Source: Plasmodiophora brassicae (Eukaryota; Endomyxa: Phytomyxea; Phytomyxea; Plasmodiophorida). From it: DNA of 64,000 nt. The notes below the pieces were generated by a model. That model worked only from the letters and a program-made list of their open reading frames with translations. It ran no database searches and was not told the DNA's origin. Shown piece after piece: positions 33,578 through 44,258 of the stretch (positions are counted from its first letter, which is position 1; each line of letters starts with the position of its first letter). The stretch spans positions 682,001 to 746,000 of the forward strand of contig CP145409.1 of assembly GCA_036867785.1 (NCBI GenBank), given 5' to 3'. The position numbers and the translations under genes are program-made.

Positions 33578-35702
33578 TCACAGGCAGTGGTATTTACTTG
33601 TAGGTCGCAGGGTGCTATTCCACCAAGGAAGTTCGTCTACGCAAATACGATTAGTTCGGAAGATGGGAGGCAGAATATCACATACAGCCTCGTTCTGAGT
33701 GCAAATAACATCAATAGATCCGGTTGCATCTTCACACCGCAGTACGAACAGCCAGGTCCATATGGTGTCCTCCGAGTTGCAACCCAAACATGTCGAAAAC
33801 CCGTTGGTTCTAGTTGTCATGTCACCTCAGACTGACAGCAGGCCATGGCGGAAACGTACAACTGTTCGCATTGCGGGCACATGCGCTGACAGAACTGTTG
33901 GACGGAAGCGGGCCAGAAAGCAGCCACACGAAGACGGCAATGAAATTTGGCGACAGCCTGCAGACGTATAATCCAGTGAATTCTAGTGATCACACGACCC
34001 TCATGAGAACACATTACGTCTAGACATGAAAGGATCGTCTTGACGGGCGAGATCGCTATTGCATCATGCGGAGTCATGGACACAAACAAAGGGGAAAGGA
34101 CTGGATGATGAGGCATCCCGTCGGCATCCATGCCCTGAGTAGAGAATTACAAACATGCTGAAACAAATGACGGCGAATAGGACACACATTAGCAGAGGGC
34201 GCTGGTGAAGGGAGAGGTGCTGGAGAGGATGCTCGACTGACGCGACGCTGTTGACCAGTGCCAAGAAATAGGGGAAGCGGTTGAAGACGTAACTGCTCAA
34301 TGCACCAGCGCTCATGGTCGGTCACAGATGGGATATTTTCGTCAGGAAACTGGAAGTACGGCTGAATCATACTTCAGAAACGAAACCGAGAAGGGCAACG
34401 AGACAAATACCTGAGAAGCGTCGTCTGCTTCGCTCGCATCACGATTAAAGACCAACAGATGAGAGTTCCGTTTGTCCACAACGATCTGCATACGGTTTCT
34501 ATGATACTGAACTAGACCAGACCGAATACAGACAATATCCCCAGGTCGGATATCTTCTGGCAATGACTCCTACACATGGACAGAATTTATATGGAGATGG
34601 GAGATGATAACGTCGAGGAATGTCGATACCTGCTGATGGAAGATGTTGACAATAACGAAGCTGTCCGGTTCGAGAAGGCTTTGGTCGGTAATATACAGTG
34701 TAACCTTCCAATCTGTAGACATTCGGTGAGCAATGCCCCTTACGCCTGACCCTTTAGAAGATTACCAGTTCCGTTTGTTGCGAATCCGCTCTGGAACTTA
34801 CAAACAACTGCAACTAGATTCACGCGGCTTCTTCTGGCATCCACTGGCTGGCTTATATGCGAGGCGGCTCCAACGAACTGGAGCATATCTATTTCGCCCA
34901 GTTTGTCCCATCTACGGTCGTCGCTTCCAGCTGAAGCGACCTCCTGAAAAGGCCAACCCCGACGGATATCATCGAAAGACCGCTAGAGCAGCAATTAGAA
35001 CGTGCGACAGAATTAAGAAGCTGCCCGTGACTTACAATCCACACATTAGTCTTCCTGTCATCGTCGTCCAGGTCGACGACTGCCTTCAGTTTGGGCTCTT
35101 GGGAGTAGCGGAATCCAGCGATGGAAACAACTGTTCGTGATCGCCTACCAGACGTCACGAATTTTTCAATATGCGGTACCCATCGCCCATGAAATTCGAT
35201 CTGGCAGCAGCATATGTACATCACGTCGTGGGTTATCGGAATACAGAATATCGTCGAACCTCAATTGTGCTTTGCGACGATCGTTCCAGTGCGTCAACGG
35301 CCTGGATAACAACGAACGGTCGGGGCTCGTTACTCTACGGAATCGATAATCACTGGGCACGCCGAAATCATGTGAGCCGGCATACGGTTTGGAGAACGCG
35401 AACTGGCAGAACGCATATCTGGAAGACGTTGTTGTTCGGCTGGTGGCCGTTCTGCAGCAAAGCGGCAACCCTGACCTGAGGGACTACGGCCTGTGCCATT
35501 TGCCACACTGCAACAGAAACTCCGCACCAAGGGCGGCGGGCGCCAAAGGCCATCCCGCAACCCGCACAACCTCAAGCGGGAAGCTGCCGGCATTGTTTAA
35601 TTCCTTCGCGAATCCTCCGTGTTCCTTATTCCGCGCACGAAGAAAATTTGTAGCTCGTGCAGTGCCATCCCTGATCGTCGAAGCACTTGATGCATGTGTC
35701 AA
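33578..35702 (-). CDS. POT1: POT1-like telomere end-binding protein
   Basis: Single-stranded telomeric DNA binding protein. Joined exons give an N-terminal region (VRVAALLQNGHQPNN; FVVIQAVDALERSSQS), then KLGEIDMLQFVGAASHISQP, TDWKVTLYITDQSLLEPDSF, ESLPEDIRPGDIVCIRSGLV and RMQIVVDKRNSHLLVFNRD, the first OB fold of POT1/TEBP-alpha. YFQFPDENIPSVTDHERWCI follows as in POT1. Near the end FHCRLRVAAFWPASVQQFCQ, MCPQCEQL, FSTCLGCN, then TIWTWLFVLRCEDATGSIDV form a zinc-knuckled OB fold like POT1 OB3. A 5' exon is missing: the frame at 35702 begins at an AAATAG acceptor without ATG. The 3' end could extend toward 33480. Confidence 0.75.
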
Positions 35703-35987
35703 CTATTTAGCGGCAAGGTGATTGTCTCGAAAGTCGTTCGCTAGACACAGGACGCGCAAAGCGTATGTATTCGTCAAGCAGTTCCCAAGCCTCAAACTGC
35801 TACGGCGTCTCCCAATGTGAAATGTGACAGTCCGTCCCAAGTCCAATTCCCGAAAGGCAAAGCCTAAAAACGTTTCCGAACGCAGATTCTAATTTTGGAC
35901 GCATCGGCCTCGGGTGTCGTTTGGCGCGGGTCGCGCAGGCCTCGCTATTTCGATATCGACTGACGACAACCAGAGGCCAGCCCAGAC

Positions 35988-36952
35988 ATGACGTCAGTGA
36001 TCAGCGAAGACAAGGTCGAGGACGGTAGTGTCGTCAAGCGCGGCGGTGCCAAGGGGTCGCCGAACTACCAGAAGTTCGTCGAGCTTGCCGCGTCGGACAT
36101 CGATGCTCAGGTCGGTCGACTCGGCATCTGCAGGCGTTGTTTGAAGTCTAATGTCTTCGGCTACGAACAGGTCGAATTCTTCTTGAAGAGCTTCATCTTC
36201 AACCTCGGTGATGAATGGAGCAACGTCCCTGCTCTGTCGCAGAAGTTCCGGGAATACCTCAAGGAGAAGGCTGAGAAGCACGACCTGGACGCAGCGCAGG
36301 CTGCTGATTTCCTTCAGGTTTGGAGCTGTGTGATACTAAGCTAACGATGGTTTCTAACTGCAACCTGATATAACAGCGTATGGGGCGGACAAGGACTGCT
36401 ATGCAACGACGTGCTGAACTTGCTGACGTCGATTTGGACAAGAACGACAAGATCTGCTTCATCGAGTACCTGCTGCTGCACTACAAGGTGATGATTCTGA
36501 AGGCGTACTTCGAGCGAAAGAAGACCGAACCTACTGTCAGCCTGGAAAACGACGGTGTTGGCTTGACTGGCGTTGGTGAAATGCTGCTTGAGGAACTTTT
36601 CGAACTCCCGCTTGGTGTTGACCCCGCGATCATGAAGGCCATCGAAGAGTTCACTGAAGCACAGCGTAAGCGGAACGCCACCATCAGGGACCTCGAGGAG
36701 AAGGTTGCACAGGGTGGTGTCAAAGGGCTTGCCGCGAAGAACGAACTGTTCCAGCTCGGGCAGCAAGACCAAACGATGACCAACAAACTTGAGCTGACGC
36801 TGAATGCCGCCAAGCGCAAGGCCAGCAAGTTCAGCGGCGCTGAGGCCCTTGCGAAAGCGCAAAAGGCGGAAGAGGCAGCGCGCCAAGAGCAGTTGCAGAA
36901 CTCCCGAGCCAAGCTGGCTGCCCGCGCTGCTGCGTTCGAGCAAAAGAACTGA
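35988..36952 (+). CDS. Calcium-regulated actin-bundling protein (34-kDa ABP family)
   Basis: Cross-links actin filaments in a calcium-sensitive way; best known from Dictyostelium (abpB). Exon 1 (ATG 35988) ends DAAQAADFLQ. An intron 36319-36375 (GTTTGGAG...ATAACAG) leads to RMGRTRTAMQRRAELADVDL. The EF-hand is DVDLDKNDKICFIEYLLLHY. The family C-terminal signature follows: AQGGVKGLAAKNELFQLGQQ, then KLELTLNAAKRKASK, and a charged helix ending AAAFEQKN. About 300 residues, full length. A second locus at 47846-48542 encodes only the C-terminal motif. Confidence 0.85.
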
Positions 36953-37016
36953 GTTGTTCCTCTTCTCTGGCTTCGCAATACAGATACGCATCTAACCTGT
37001 CGATTTGGATGCGACT

Positions 37017-38084
37017 TTATAATATGGGCAGCTCGACGTCGTTCGATTTGTTCACTCTGATGAGACGCATGTGCTCGTCCTTATCAGGACGTGGTTTTGC
37101 TTCGACCGCCTCTGGCGACATGACGAGGCAGATCGCGCCGCTGACGATGCCAACGCCAAGAACGCTGAATACATCGGGTGTGAGCCCATCCTGAACAGTG
37201 CACTGGAGAATGAAAGACACGACGGCAGTGAACACTCTCAAGACAGCACAACGCCCTGCAGGGACAATTTGCAATCCGGCATTCAGCAATGACAATTCAG
37301 CAAATGTCGTTGTACCGGCACCAGCCACGTATAGCAATGCTCGCGTGACCGTCTTCCCTTTCGGCCAGGGAGGGAAGACGCACGGGATAATGCTTGCTAA
37401 GATGCCGATCAGCCCCGACACGAGGACGATCGGCAGGAAATTGATCGTAGTTAGGCGACGCATGGCAACCATCCCACCCGCTGAACTGAACGCAGCGCCC
37501 AAGCAAAGGATGGCGTACCAGGTCTCAGGAGCATCATGATCGCCGACGAAAAGCATATCCGGCTGTGCGATCAGGACAACTCCAAGTATGGCCATCAAAG
37601 CAGCCATTGTGTCGCGACACGAAACTCGTTCTCGAAGGAGAGCGTAACCAGCCACGAACGAGAAGATCTACAAGTGCAACATCACGAATGAGAAACAAAC
37701 CGAGCAAACACTCCTGCTGTGTGAACCAACCGGAGTCGTGAAATACAGGACGGTGGCCAAGCCCAGCTGGACTCCGCGCATAGTGACAAACAGAAGAACG
37801 TTGTGCCCGATGGCGTTCAGGGTCGCTCGTATAAAGACGAGGCCGCGAAACCCGACACGAATCGATTGAACAGGTGACACACGCACCCAGATCAGAGCAA
37901 GCGCTGCCCAAACGGTGACGACGAAGCTACGCCCCAGTATGACGAACCATATCGGCAGTGCTCCGTTTGCATGAGCCATCGTTGCGAGCGATGTCGAGCA
38001 AGCAAACATCACGGCGGATCCAAGAATCAGCCAATTGCCATGCCTTTGCTCATCTGCTTTATCGCTGGCGACAGGGACGCTCAT
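37017..38084 (-). CDS. Drug/metabolite transporter (EamA, SLC35G-like)
   Basis: Ten-span membrane transporter of unknown substrate. ATG at 38084 (MSVPVASDKADEQRHGNWLI); upstream frame to 38309 lacks an ATG. Exon 1 gives four to five TMs (LGSAVMFACSTSLATMAHAN; IWFVILGRSFVVTVWAALAL; VQLGLATVLYFTTP). One intron joins IFSFVAGYALLRERVSCRD, the typical EamA end of the first repeat. The second repeat includes MAALMAILGVVLIAQPD, PIVLVSGLIGILASIIP, VFTAVVSFILQ and VLGVGIVSGAICLVM. The C-tail is basic and cytosolic. It converges with the actin-bundling gene, 64 bp apart. Confidence 0.88.
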
Positions 38085-38532
38085 GATCCAATGGCAGACA
38101 AGGGTCGCAGCTGGCAATGGAAGCTGTGCCGAGCCCAGTAACACCACTGCTGAGTCGGTACTCAGCGCCTTCACCACGCGCGACTGACTGTGTGGCGGCC
38201 CCGCTGAATCTCGTTCTGGCTGGCTCCTAAAGAGCAGAAGCCAGCGATCCAGATGGCGGTAGGGGAGAGCCCGCAGTTTCACAGCGAGCGCCGACTGCCG
38301 AGCAGCCACGCGCGCAGTCCGCGAAGACGAGGCGATCGCGCAGTGCAGACTGCAGAGTCGAGCTCGCCGTCGGTCGTGCTCACATAACCATCGCTCCGGA
38401 CTGATCCATCCGCCACAACATCTACACAGGTCAGGGAATTCATGATAAATTATTCTCGTGCGGTTCTTGTGCTTTCAGTGAATTTGGTGGGATGTACGCA
38501 AGTGCCCGTTAAGGTCATCGGGTGGTATCCTG

Positions 38533-38691
38533 ATGACCACGCTTGGGGTGTTCAGGTTATCGGTCTCTCTCGGTCACTTTTTTCTACGCTCGTCAGCGTT
38601 CGTCAAACGCCTGCGCCTGGCCGCTGACGAACGCTGACGAGCGTAGAAAAGAGTGACCGAGAGACCGATAACCTGAACACCCCAAGGTCAT
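38533..38691. repeat. Long near-perfect inverted repeat (hairpin)
   Basis: The left arm 38533-38605 and right arm 38625-38691 are reverse complements apart from a 4-nt gap, a 2-nt indel and one or two mismatches. They flank a 19-nt loop (AACGCCTGCGCCTGGCCGC). Shared core segments include GTGTTCAGGTTATCGGTCTC and CTACGCTCGTCAGCGTTCGT. It lies in the 1.2-kb gap between the DMT gene and the RING-LON gene and does not overlap a supported coding exon. Confidence 0.9.
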
Positions 38692-38778
38692 TCTTGCTTT
38701 GTTGACACCGGTGTTCGTACTGCCGCTAGCCGTATCTGACATAATGGCATCGCAGCGACAGTTATAGTCAATACAACT

Positions 38779-38808
38779 ATCCTACTGATGCAGCAGCATC
38801 AGTAGGAT
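38779..38808. repeat. Short perfect palindrome
   Basis: Arms ATCCTACTGATGC and GCATCAGTAGGAT pair perfectly around a 4-nt AGCA loop. It is 90 bp to the right of the long hairpin, in non-coding sequence. Confidence 0.8.
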
Positions 38809-38810
38809 TG

Positions 38811-39222
38811 TTAACTTTCATGCCTCAGCCACGTCTCGTTGATGACCTCCAGAACACGGGTGTTGAAGCAAGTACATGACGTTTGTCGGTTACATCCATT
38901 CAGAGCGCTTCGCGAGCGATCCGTCCGAAAACCGTCAGGCAGCGTGTGTCTACCTGTTTCACCCTTTATGCTGATGTCAGCAACGAAGCCATGTTTGAGG
39001 GCATTAGACTCCGTGTCGACCGTTATGTGGGCTCTGTAATTGCCTGCTTTCGCGCACGATGTTCCCACAGGGCCTCTCTTGATACGTAGTTCCGGTTTGG
39101 TCAAGTTCCACAACGTATATAGTCAGAGGTTTTACATCGCGAATAGGTACGCCCATGGTTGGGTCGATATTCGGGTGGTCGCATGGGCAGGGGCACGGCA
39201 CAGTTGCCCGCCAGCCAGTCAC
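38811..39222 (-). other. Stretch with two overlapping open frames, coding status unclear
   Basis: Minus-strand frames read IYVVELDQTGTTYQERPCGN (39222-39004) and, shifted, YRAHITVDTESNALKHGF followed by VADISIKGETGRHTLPDGF (to 38811). Neither has an ATG in a convincing place, and no family is recognised. They could be exons of a small gene ending at 38811. Confidence 0.25.
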
Positions 39223-39280
39223 TGCTCGATCGCCCCCGTTGTTCTAGATTGTTGACTGCTGCCGTGCTCAAGGGTGTCCA

Positions 39281-40423
39281 TGGCGTCGTTGGCGACCGCC
39301 GACTTCGAGTGTAGCATCTGCCTGGAACTGCTGTTCGACCCGGTTACGATCCCATGTGGCCACACGCTGTGCCGAGTGTGCCTGATGCGCTCCCTGTACG
39401 TCAACCTAGCCACGCCTGCCAAATGAAGCACTGCTGAGGGCGGATGCATTGTAATTCAGGAACGAGAAACTCCAGTGCCCACTGTGCCGACATGACTGCC
39501 AAGTCAACGCTCTGAACCATCCGGGTACGACGTTGATTGCAACGCTGCTGTACAAACTGTTCCCTACGGAAATGGCAATCCGCGAACAAGACGCCATCGT
39601 ACGCAAGCGATGCTACAAGAGACGCCTTCCCGTCTACTTCACCAGTCACTGCAGTTTCCCGAATGCCAACGTTCAGTTCTACGTCTTCGAGTCCAGGTAG
39701 GACGGATTCGTTATCGTCATCAGGTGCCGCGATGAGTTGGCTGAGACCCTACAGGTACCAATCCATGGTTACTCAGGCGATGTCATCCACCAAAGAGTTC
39801 GTCTCGGTTTTCGCCATTGACGAATCCACCGAACAGAATCAACCTCCATGCTGTGCCCGTATCGGCAGCGTCATATCGATTCGTGAAATTCGCACTGAAG
39901 TGGAAGGTCGTTGGTTCGTTGACGTAAGGTCTAACTCTCAACTCACGTCCTCTCCTGGCTAACGGTTCTCTAGGGTCGCGTAACTGAGGTGGTGCGCGTT
40001 TCTGACATGGAACCTGTTCCCGATGCGTTCGGTTTGGTCTCTGCCGAGATCAGCAGTATGCATGAAGATTCAGGACCTGGTGGCATCGCGGACATGGCAG
40101 CCCATTGCAAGCACGTTATCTCCGATTTCCAACGGGAGAACCCGAACTGGGAAGACATGGTTGAGAGCAGCCAGCCTCCTGACAATCCGCGTGCATTGGC
40201 GTTCTGGGCCGCTGCTCTGGTTGCTGGGCCGCCCCGCTTTCAGTTGCAGCTGATCGAGCAGATGTCCACAAGAAAACGTCTGGAGATCGTGACAGCGTTC
40301 TTGGATGATGTTACCCGGCGCCGACGTGAAGCAAACCGAGTTCGTCGTAGCGATCTTTGTCTGGCGGCAGGAGGCGCCCTGCTTGCATTGATGCTCGCTG
40401 TTGTACCGGCCATGGTGTTCTAA
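39281..40423 (+). CDS. RING + LON-domain protein with C-terminal membrane anchor (LONRF-like)
   Basis: Probable E3 ubiquitin ligase. ATG at 39281. The RING is split by a 62-nt intron: CSICLELLFDPVTIPCGHTL, CRVC, then (after GTACGTC...ATTCAG) LQCPLCRHDC. Next, ATLLYKLFPTEM and the LON substrate-binding domain: RLPVYFTSHCSF, NANVQFYVFESRY, ARIGSVISIREIRTEVEGRW, GRVTEVVRVSDME, and a helical part (FWAAALVAGPPRFQLQLIEQ, TRKRLEIVTAFLDDVTRRR). The last 25 residues form one hydrophobic segment (LCLAAGGALLALMLAVVPAM), so the protein is tail-anchored. Animal LONRFs carry TPRs and no such anchor. Confidence 0.82.
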
Positions 40424-40470
40424 ACGTTGTATTGTGCAAGAACCATTTCTGCTGCGGATGACATTGGGAC

Positions 40471-42087
40471 TTAGGGGAACCGTGCCAGGAATTGCTTGTG
40501 GAAGTTGGTTAGACGCTCGACAACCTCATCAATTTGATCCTCGGGCGGCAAGATGGTTATTCGGAAGTGGTACGTGCCGTGTTCTTGCAGGAACCCGCTG
40601 CCAGCGACGCAGACGATGCCAGTCTGCTCGAGCAGTTCCCGAACGTAGAACTCGTCCGGTGCAATGTTGCGAGCCTTCGCTTCGTCAACGGCTCCAGCAG
40701 GGAGTCGGATCCGAGGGAACGCGTACATGGCACCTTGGATCAGCGTGCATGACATCCCGTCGAGCTTGTTCAGTGCTTCCGACATGCGGACAGCCCTTCT
40801 TCGCAGGCTGTCGATGACGGATTGCCGCTCCGCTGCATAGACTGGATACGATTCATCGCCTTCAACTGGCGGTCGCAAGTGCAGAGCCATCGCAATTTGG
40901 CCGACCGTATTCGAGCATAGGCTCATGCTAGCCAGCTTCGTAAACTGTTCCCTGTGGAAACGAGCTCGAGGTCAGCAGTAATCAACGAAGTGTTAGTGCC
41001 GTCGTACATGACGTCGCTGGGAAAGTTCCAAAGATGCATGTAGCCACCCTACAAACAGCAACTGAGTAAACAACGATGGAGCGAATCCAAACGGACTCGT
41101 ACCCGAAGGCCACATTCACCGATGAAGCCCTTCGACACTGAGTTGTAGGATACAATTTGGACATTCGATCCGATCTCCTGGGCAACCCGCCTGCACGAAA
41201 CGAATTCGCAGTCTGGGTCATATACGTTATCAGCGTAAACCTCGTCCGCCATGAGGACCTGTATGAGACCAACGATGAGTTATATGGCGATAGCGAAGGA
41301 GACGGAACGCAGGGCTAACCATGTTACGTTCATCGCAGAACCGGATGGTGGCCTCTATCGTGAGCCGATCCAGAACCTGACCTGTCGGGTTACCTGGATT
41401 TATGAGCACAAGCGCTCGGATATTCGCTCCAAGTTTCGAAGCCTCATCATAGGCTCTAGTGAGTTCAGCACGGGACTGGGACCATTGGTCCCGTTCGTTC
41501 AGGAAGTATCCAATAGTCTGTCCGCCGAGAACGGTCAGTGTGGACGAGTAAAGTGGGTACTGCGGGACGGGAACAAGAACGCCATCCGTTCCATCGCGAA
41601 TAAGACATTCCAGCGTCATCCTGACCGCTTCCGACGCCCCTTTCGTACAGTAGATCTCGTCAATGCTTGTCGGCAAGCCGTCTCGGTTGGTCAGGAACGA
41701 TGCAATATCGGCGCGAACACGTTCGTGACCCTGGCTGTTCGAATACGCCCCGATGCCACCTGGCATCGCGTCCAGCAACGACCGAGCTCGATTGACCGCA
41801 TCGGTTGGGAATATCCCGCAGGATACGAGGTCTGGGTACATGCACATCGCGAGGACCTGGCGAATGTAGGTCAACGGCTTCTGACTATGCACGGCCTGCG
41901 GGTTCCCGATATTGCAGGAGATGACGCTCTTGAACGGCAACGTCTTATCGCCATCAGCCAAGCGCTTCGCAAGAACAGTGGCACGAGCAGCGACTTCGCT
42001 GCGGACGGCGTACCGCGCTCGAATGACGTTGCTATTGAGCGTTTCAATCGACAGAGCCAAGGCGCGTGCAGCGGCCCCGGTCGCCAT
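40471..42087 (-). CDS. GPT: Alanine aminotransferase
   Basis: PLP enzyme interconverting alanine + 2-oxoglutarate and pyruvate + glutamate. ATG at 42087. The large first exon shows [89 protein letters not shown] and [16 protein letters not shown]. The next exons give [15 protein letters not shown] and [16 protein letters not shown] with the PLP-binding Lys. The last exon gives [40 protein letters not shown] and [19 protein letters not shown]. Full length of about 490 residues. No strong organelle-targeting peptide apart from the Ala-rich start. Confidence 0.95.
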
Positions 42088-42372
42088 GCGAAGCAGCTGC
42101 AGTGACGAAGACGAGCCTGGTGCTTGTCAATACAATCGCGAACGTGCGCCTCGCCAAAATAATATCTTCACGTTGATACCAAACACACGCCGTCATACGT
42201 AAGTCACACACATGACACAACGCCCACACACAAGAATGTACAGGTACTCAAGTCATACAGCAGCGTTGCACAGTCTGCAAGTCTGCAGCGACAATTACTG
42301 CGCGACAGGGCGTGCTGGAGCCAAGTGGGAATGTGCGCGACCGGGATACCCGGAAAGAGGTATGACAGTATT

Positions 42373-43528
42373 TTACGAAGACTCGGCCTGCAGCAACGTG
42401 TCGTCTTCAACGGCGATGGCGAACTTGTGTGTGTCTTGGTACGACTCCAAGTCTGCGGGCCTGACCCGATCCGACTTCTTTGTGCTGCTGAATTTTCGCC
42501 AGGCAGCCATCGCCAGGAACGTTAACGACAGGGTAAGGAATGACGCCTGCTGCAGGCGGAACTGGAAAACCTAACGGGCCAAGGTTACGAAACATATAGC
42601 CCATACTGAATATCGGCTATACCTGAGGTTGTTTCTCGCACAGAAACTGAGTGTAGAAGCACGCGAACTGGAAGGACGCCGCACTTGCGACCAGAACAAT
42701 GTAGTGTGGGACTAAAACCAGAACCCAGGCAGACGCCGCAGCGGCAACCAGTCCAGCAGGCAATAGCAGCCCCGCCCCATGTTCCAAAACAACAGCCGTG
42801 CAGGTGGCAATCAAGTGGAAACCAGTGGCGATCCAGCCAATCATAGCAGTTAGCTTGAACGAGGTAGCTTTGGACGCATCGTCAGGGTCAGCGGATACGA
42901 AGGGCTGTCCCGTCAGCAGGTGTGTATCGGCAACCTCATTCGTTCCAGGTGGCGGCTGTAATATTAGGAACGCCCAATACAGTAATGCTGTGAACACCGA
43001 TAGAACTGCCATTAGCATGGGCGATATTGCGGGGCCGGCCAACTGCAACCTGATGCACCATGTTAGCGAATACAGCGAGCGTGGGACAATACTACGTTCC
43101 TACATGTAAATATACGCCCAGATAATGGCGAACCAGATATGGCAAATGGCAATCGCGCCTCCCAACTGCCTCTGGTCAGTCTTCAGCGATATTCTAGGGC
43201 GGGCTGTCGGCTGCAGAAGCTCTGGCGCTGTGCAATACAGAAAAGAGATTGCAGACAGAACGGGATACAATGCGAACACCTGTGCCGCGGTTACAATCAG
43301 CGTGATTAGGGAGCGCGCAAAGTGTGTACGTACCTGAAGATACCCACCACCCTTGACCGCGTCGAGATGGGCAACCAGAACCACTAGAGCGAGGCCATCA
43401 ATCACGATAAGAACACCGCCGGCTGCCAGGATGCTGGGCTGAACCCATGTTGGCTGCGACAGCACTAGACGATGGCGGAGCTCCCGCGTTCGCGCCAGTA
43501 GGGTCCAGGTCGGTTGTGTCGACCCCAT
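42373..43528 (-). CDS. Multi-span membrane protein, unknown family
   Basis: ATG at 43528 (MGSTQPTWTLLARTRELRH). Exons with good splice signals encode hydrophobic segments ILAAGGVLIVIDGLALVVLV, SLITLIVTAAQVFALYPVLS, AIAICHIWFAIIWAYI, ISPMLMAVLSVFTALLYWAF, LTAMIGWIATGFHLIATCTA, LVAAAASAWVLVLVPHYIVL, then after a GTATAGCC...CCGTTAG intron FQFRLQQASFLTLSLTFLAM. It ends in a hydrophilic tail (RKFSSTKKSDRVRPADLESY...LLQAESS). About seven TMs. Confidence 0.65.
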
Positions 43529-44258
43529 TCTGCGCAGGATACGCTGAAGTCAACTTTCGACGTGTCGTCGCTGTCTCATGCAACTTTCCACGCCTGAAAC
43601 GGCCCCGTGCGCCTGTGCCGCGCAACGACCAATGAGACACAGGACGTGGGCAGGGCGAAGCCCGTCAGCTATGACTTATGACTTATGAGACATCCGGGAC
43701 TACGATGTACATAAGAGAATCACATCAGTTGCACATGACAAAAATGATTTGTAGCGTGTTAAATGGCAGGGTTACCCATTCTAATCTCGGTATAGTAGGT
43801 AGTGGAGCTACCATAACGGTTATATAAATGTGATTCAGTCTTCGGTATTTTGGACATGTTTTGCCAGATATCATCGTTGGACAATGTAAAGGCGGGAATG
43901 TCCACTGTTTACGTCGTATAACACGACGATGCCCCTTGCGTCTAGCAGTGTGGACACCGTTTTCTCATGCCGGAAGCGGGGAATGTTCTGGAATTAGCTT
44001 ACCGGCCACGGAAGTTTGAAAGCGCTAGCGCCGTGTGGCAGGACGACTCCGGCTCCAAAAATATCTCCTTTGCTGGCACGCTCACGTCCGCGCTGCAGCT
44101 GTTGCTGCTGTCTGTCTAATCGGGGTTTACTGTCGCCCAACGATATTTTCATCGTTGGATCGTAAAGGACACCGCTAGGTACGGACGAGCGATCGCACCG
44201 CCAGCGCTGATAATCGCCTAGCGCGGACGGTCACAGACAGAGGCCGACCGGCACGCAA
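43529..44258. other. Gene-poor stretch
   Basis: No supported gene. Visible are a tandem 9-bp duplication (TATGACTTATGACTTATGA near 43670) and an imperfect direct repeat, TCATCGTTGGACAATGTAAAGG near 43873 and TCATCGTTGGATCGTAAAGG near 44151. The right end is the upstream region of the RING-H2 gene. Confidence 0.4.

Noticed and set aside
41251-42105. Plus-strand 284-codon frame over alanine aminotransferase
   Set aside because: Antisense shadow of conserved coding sequence.
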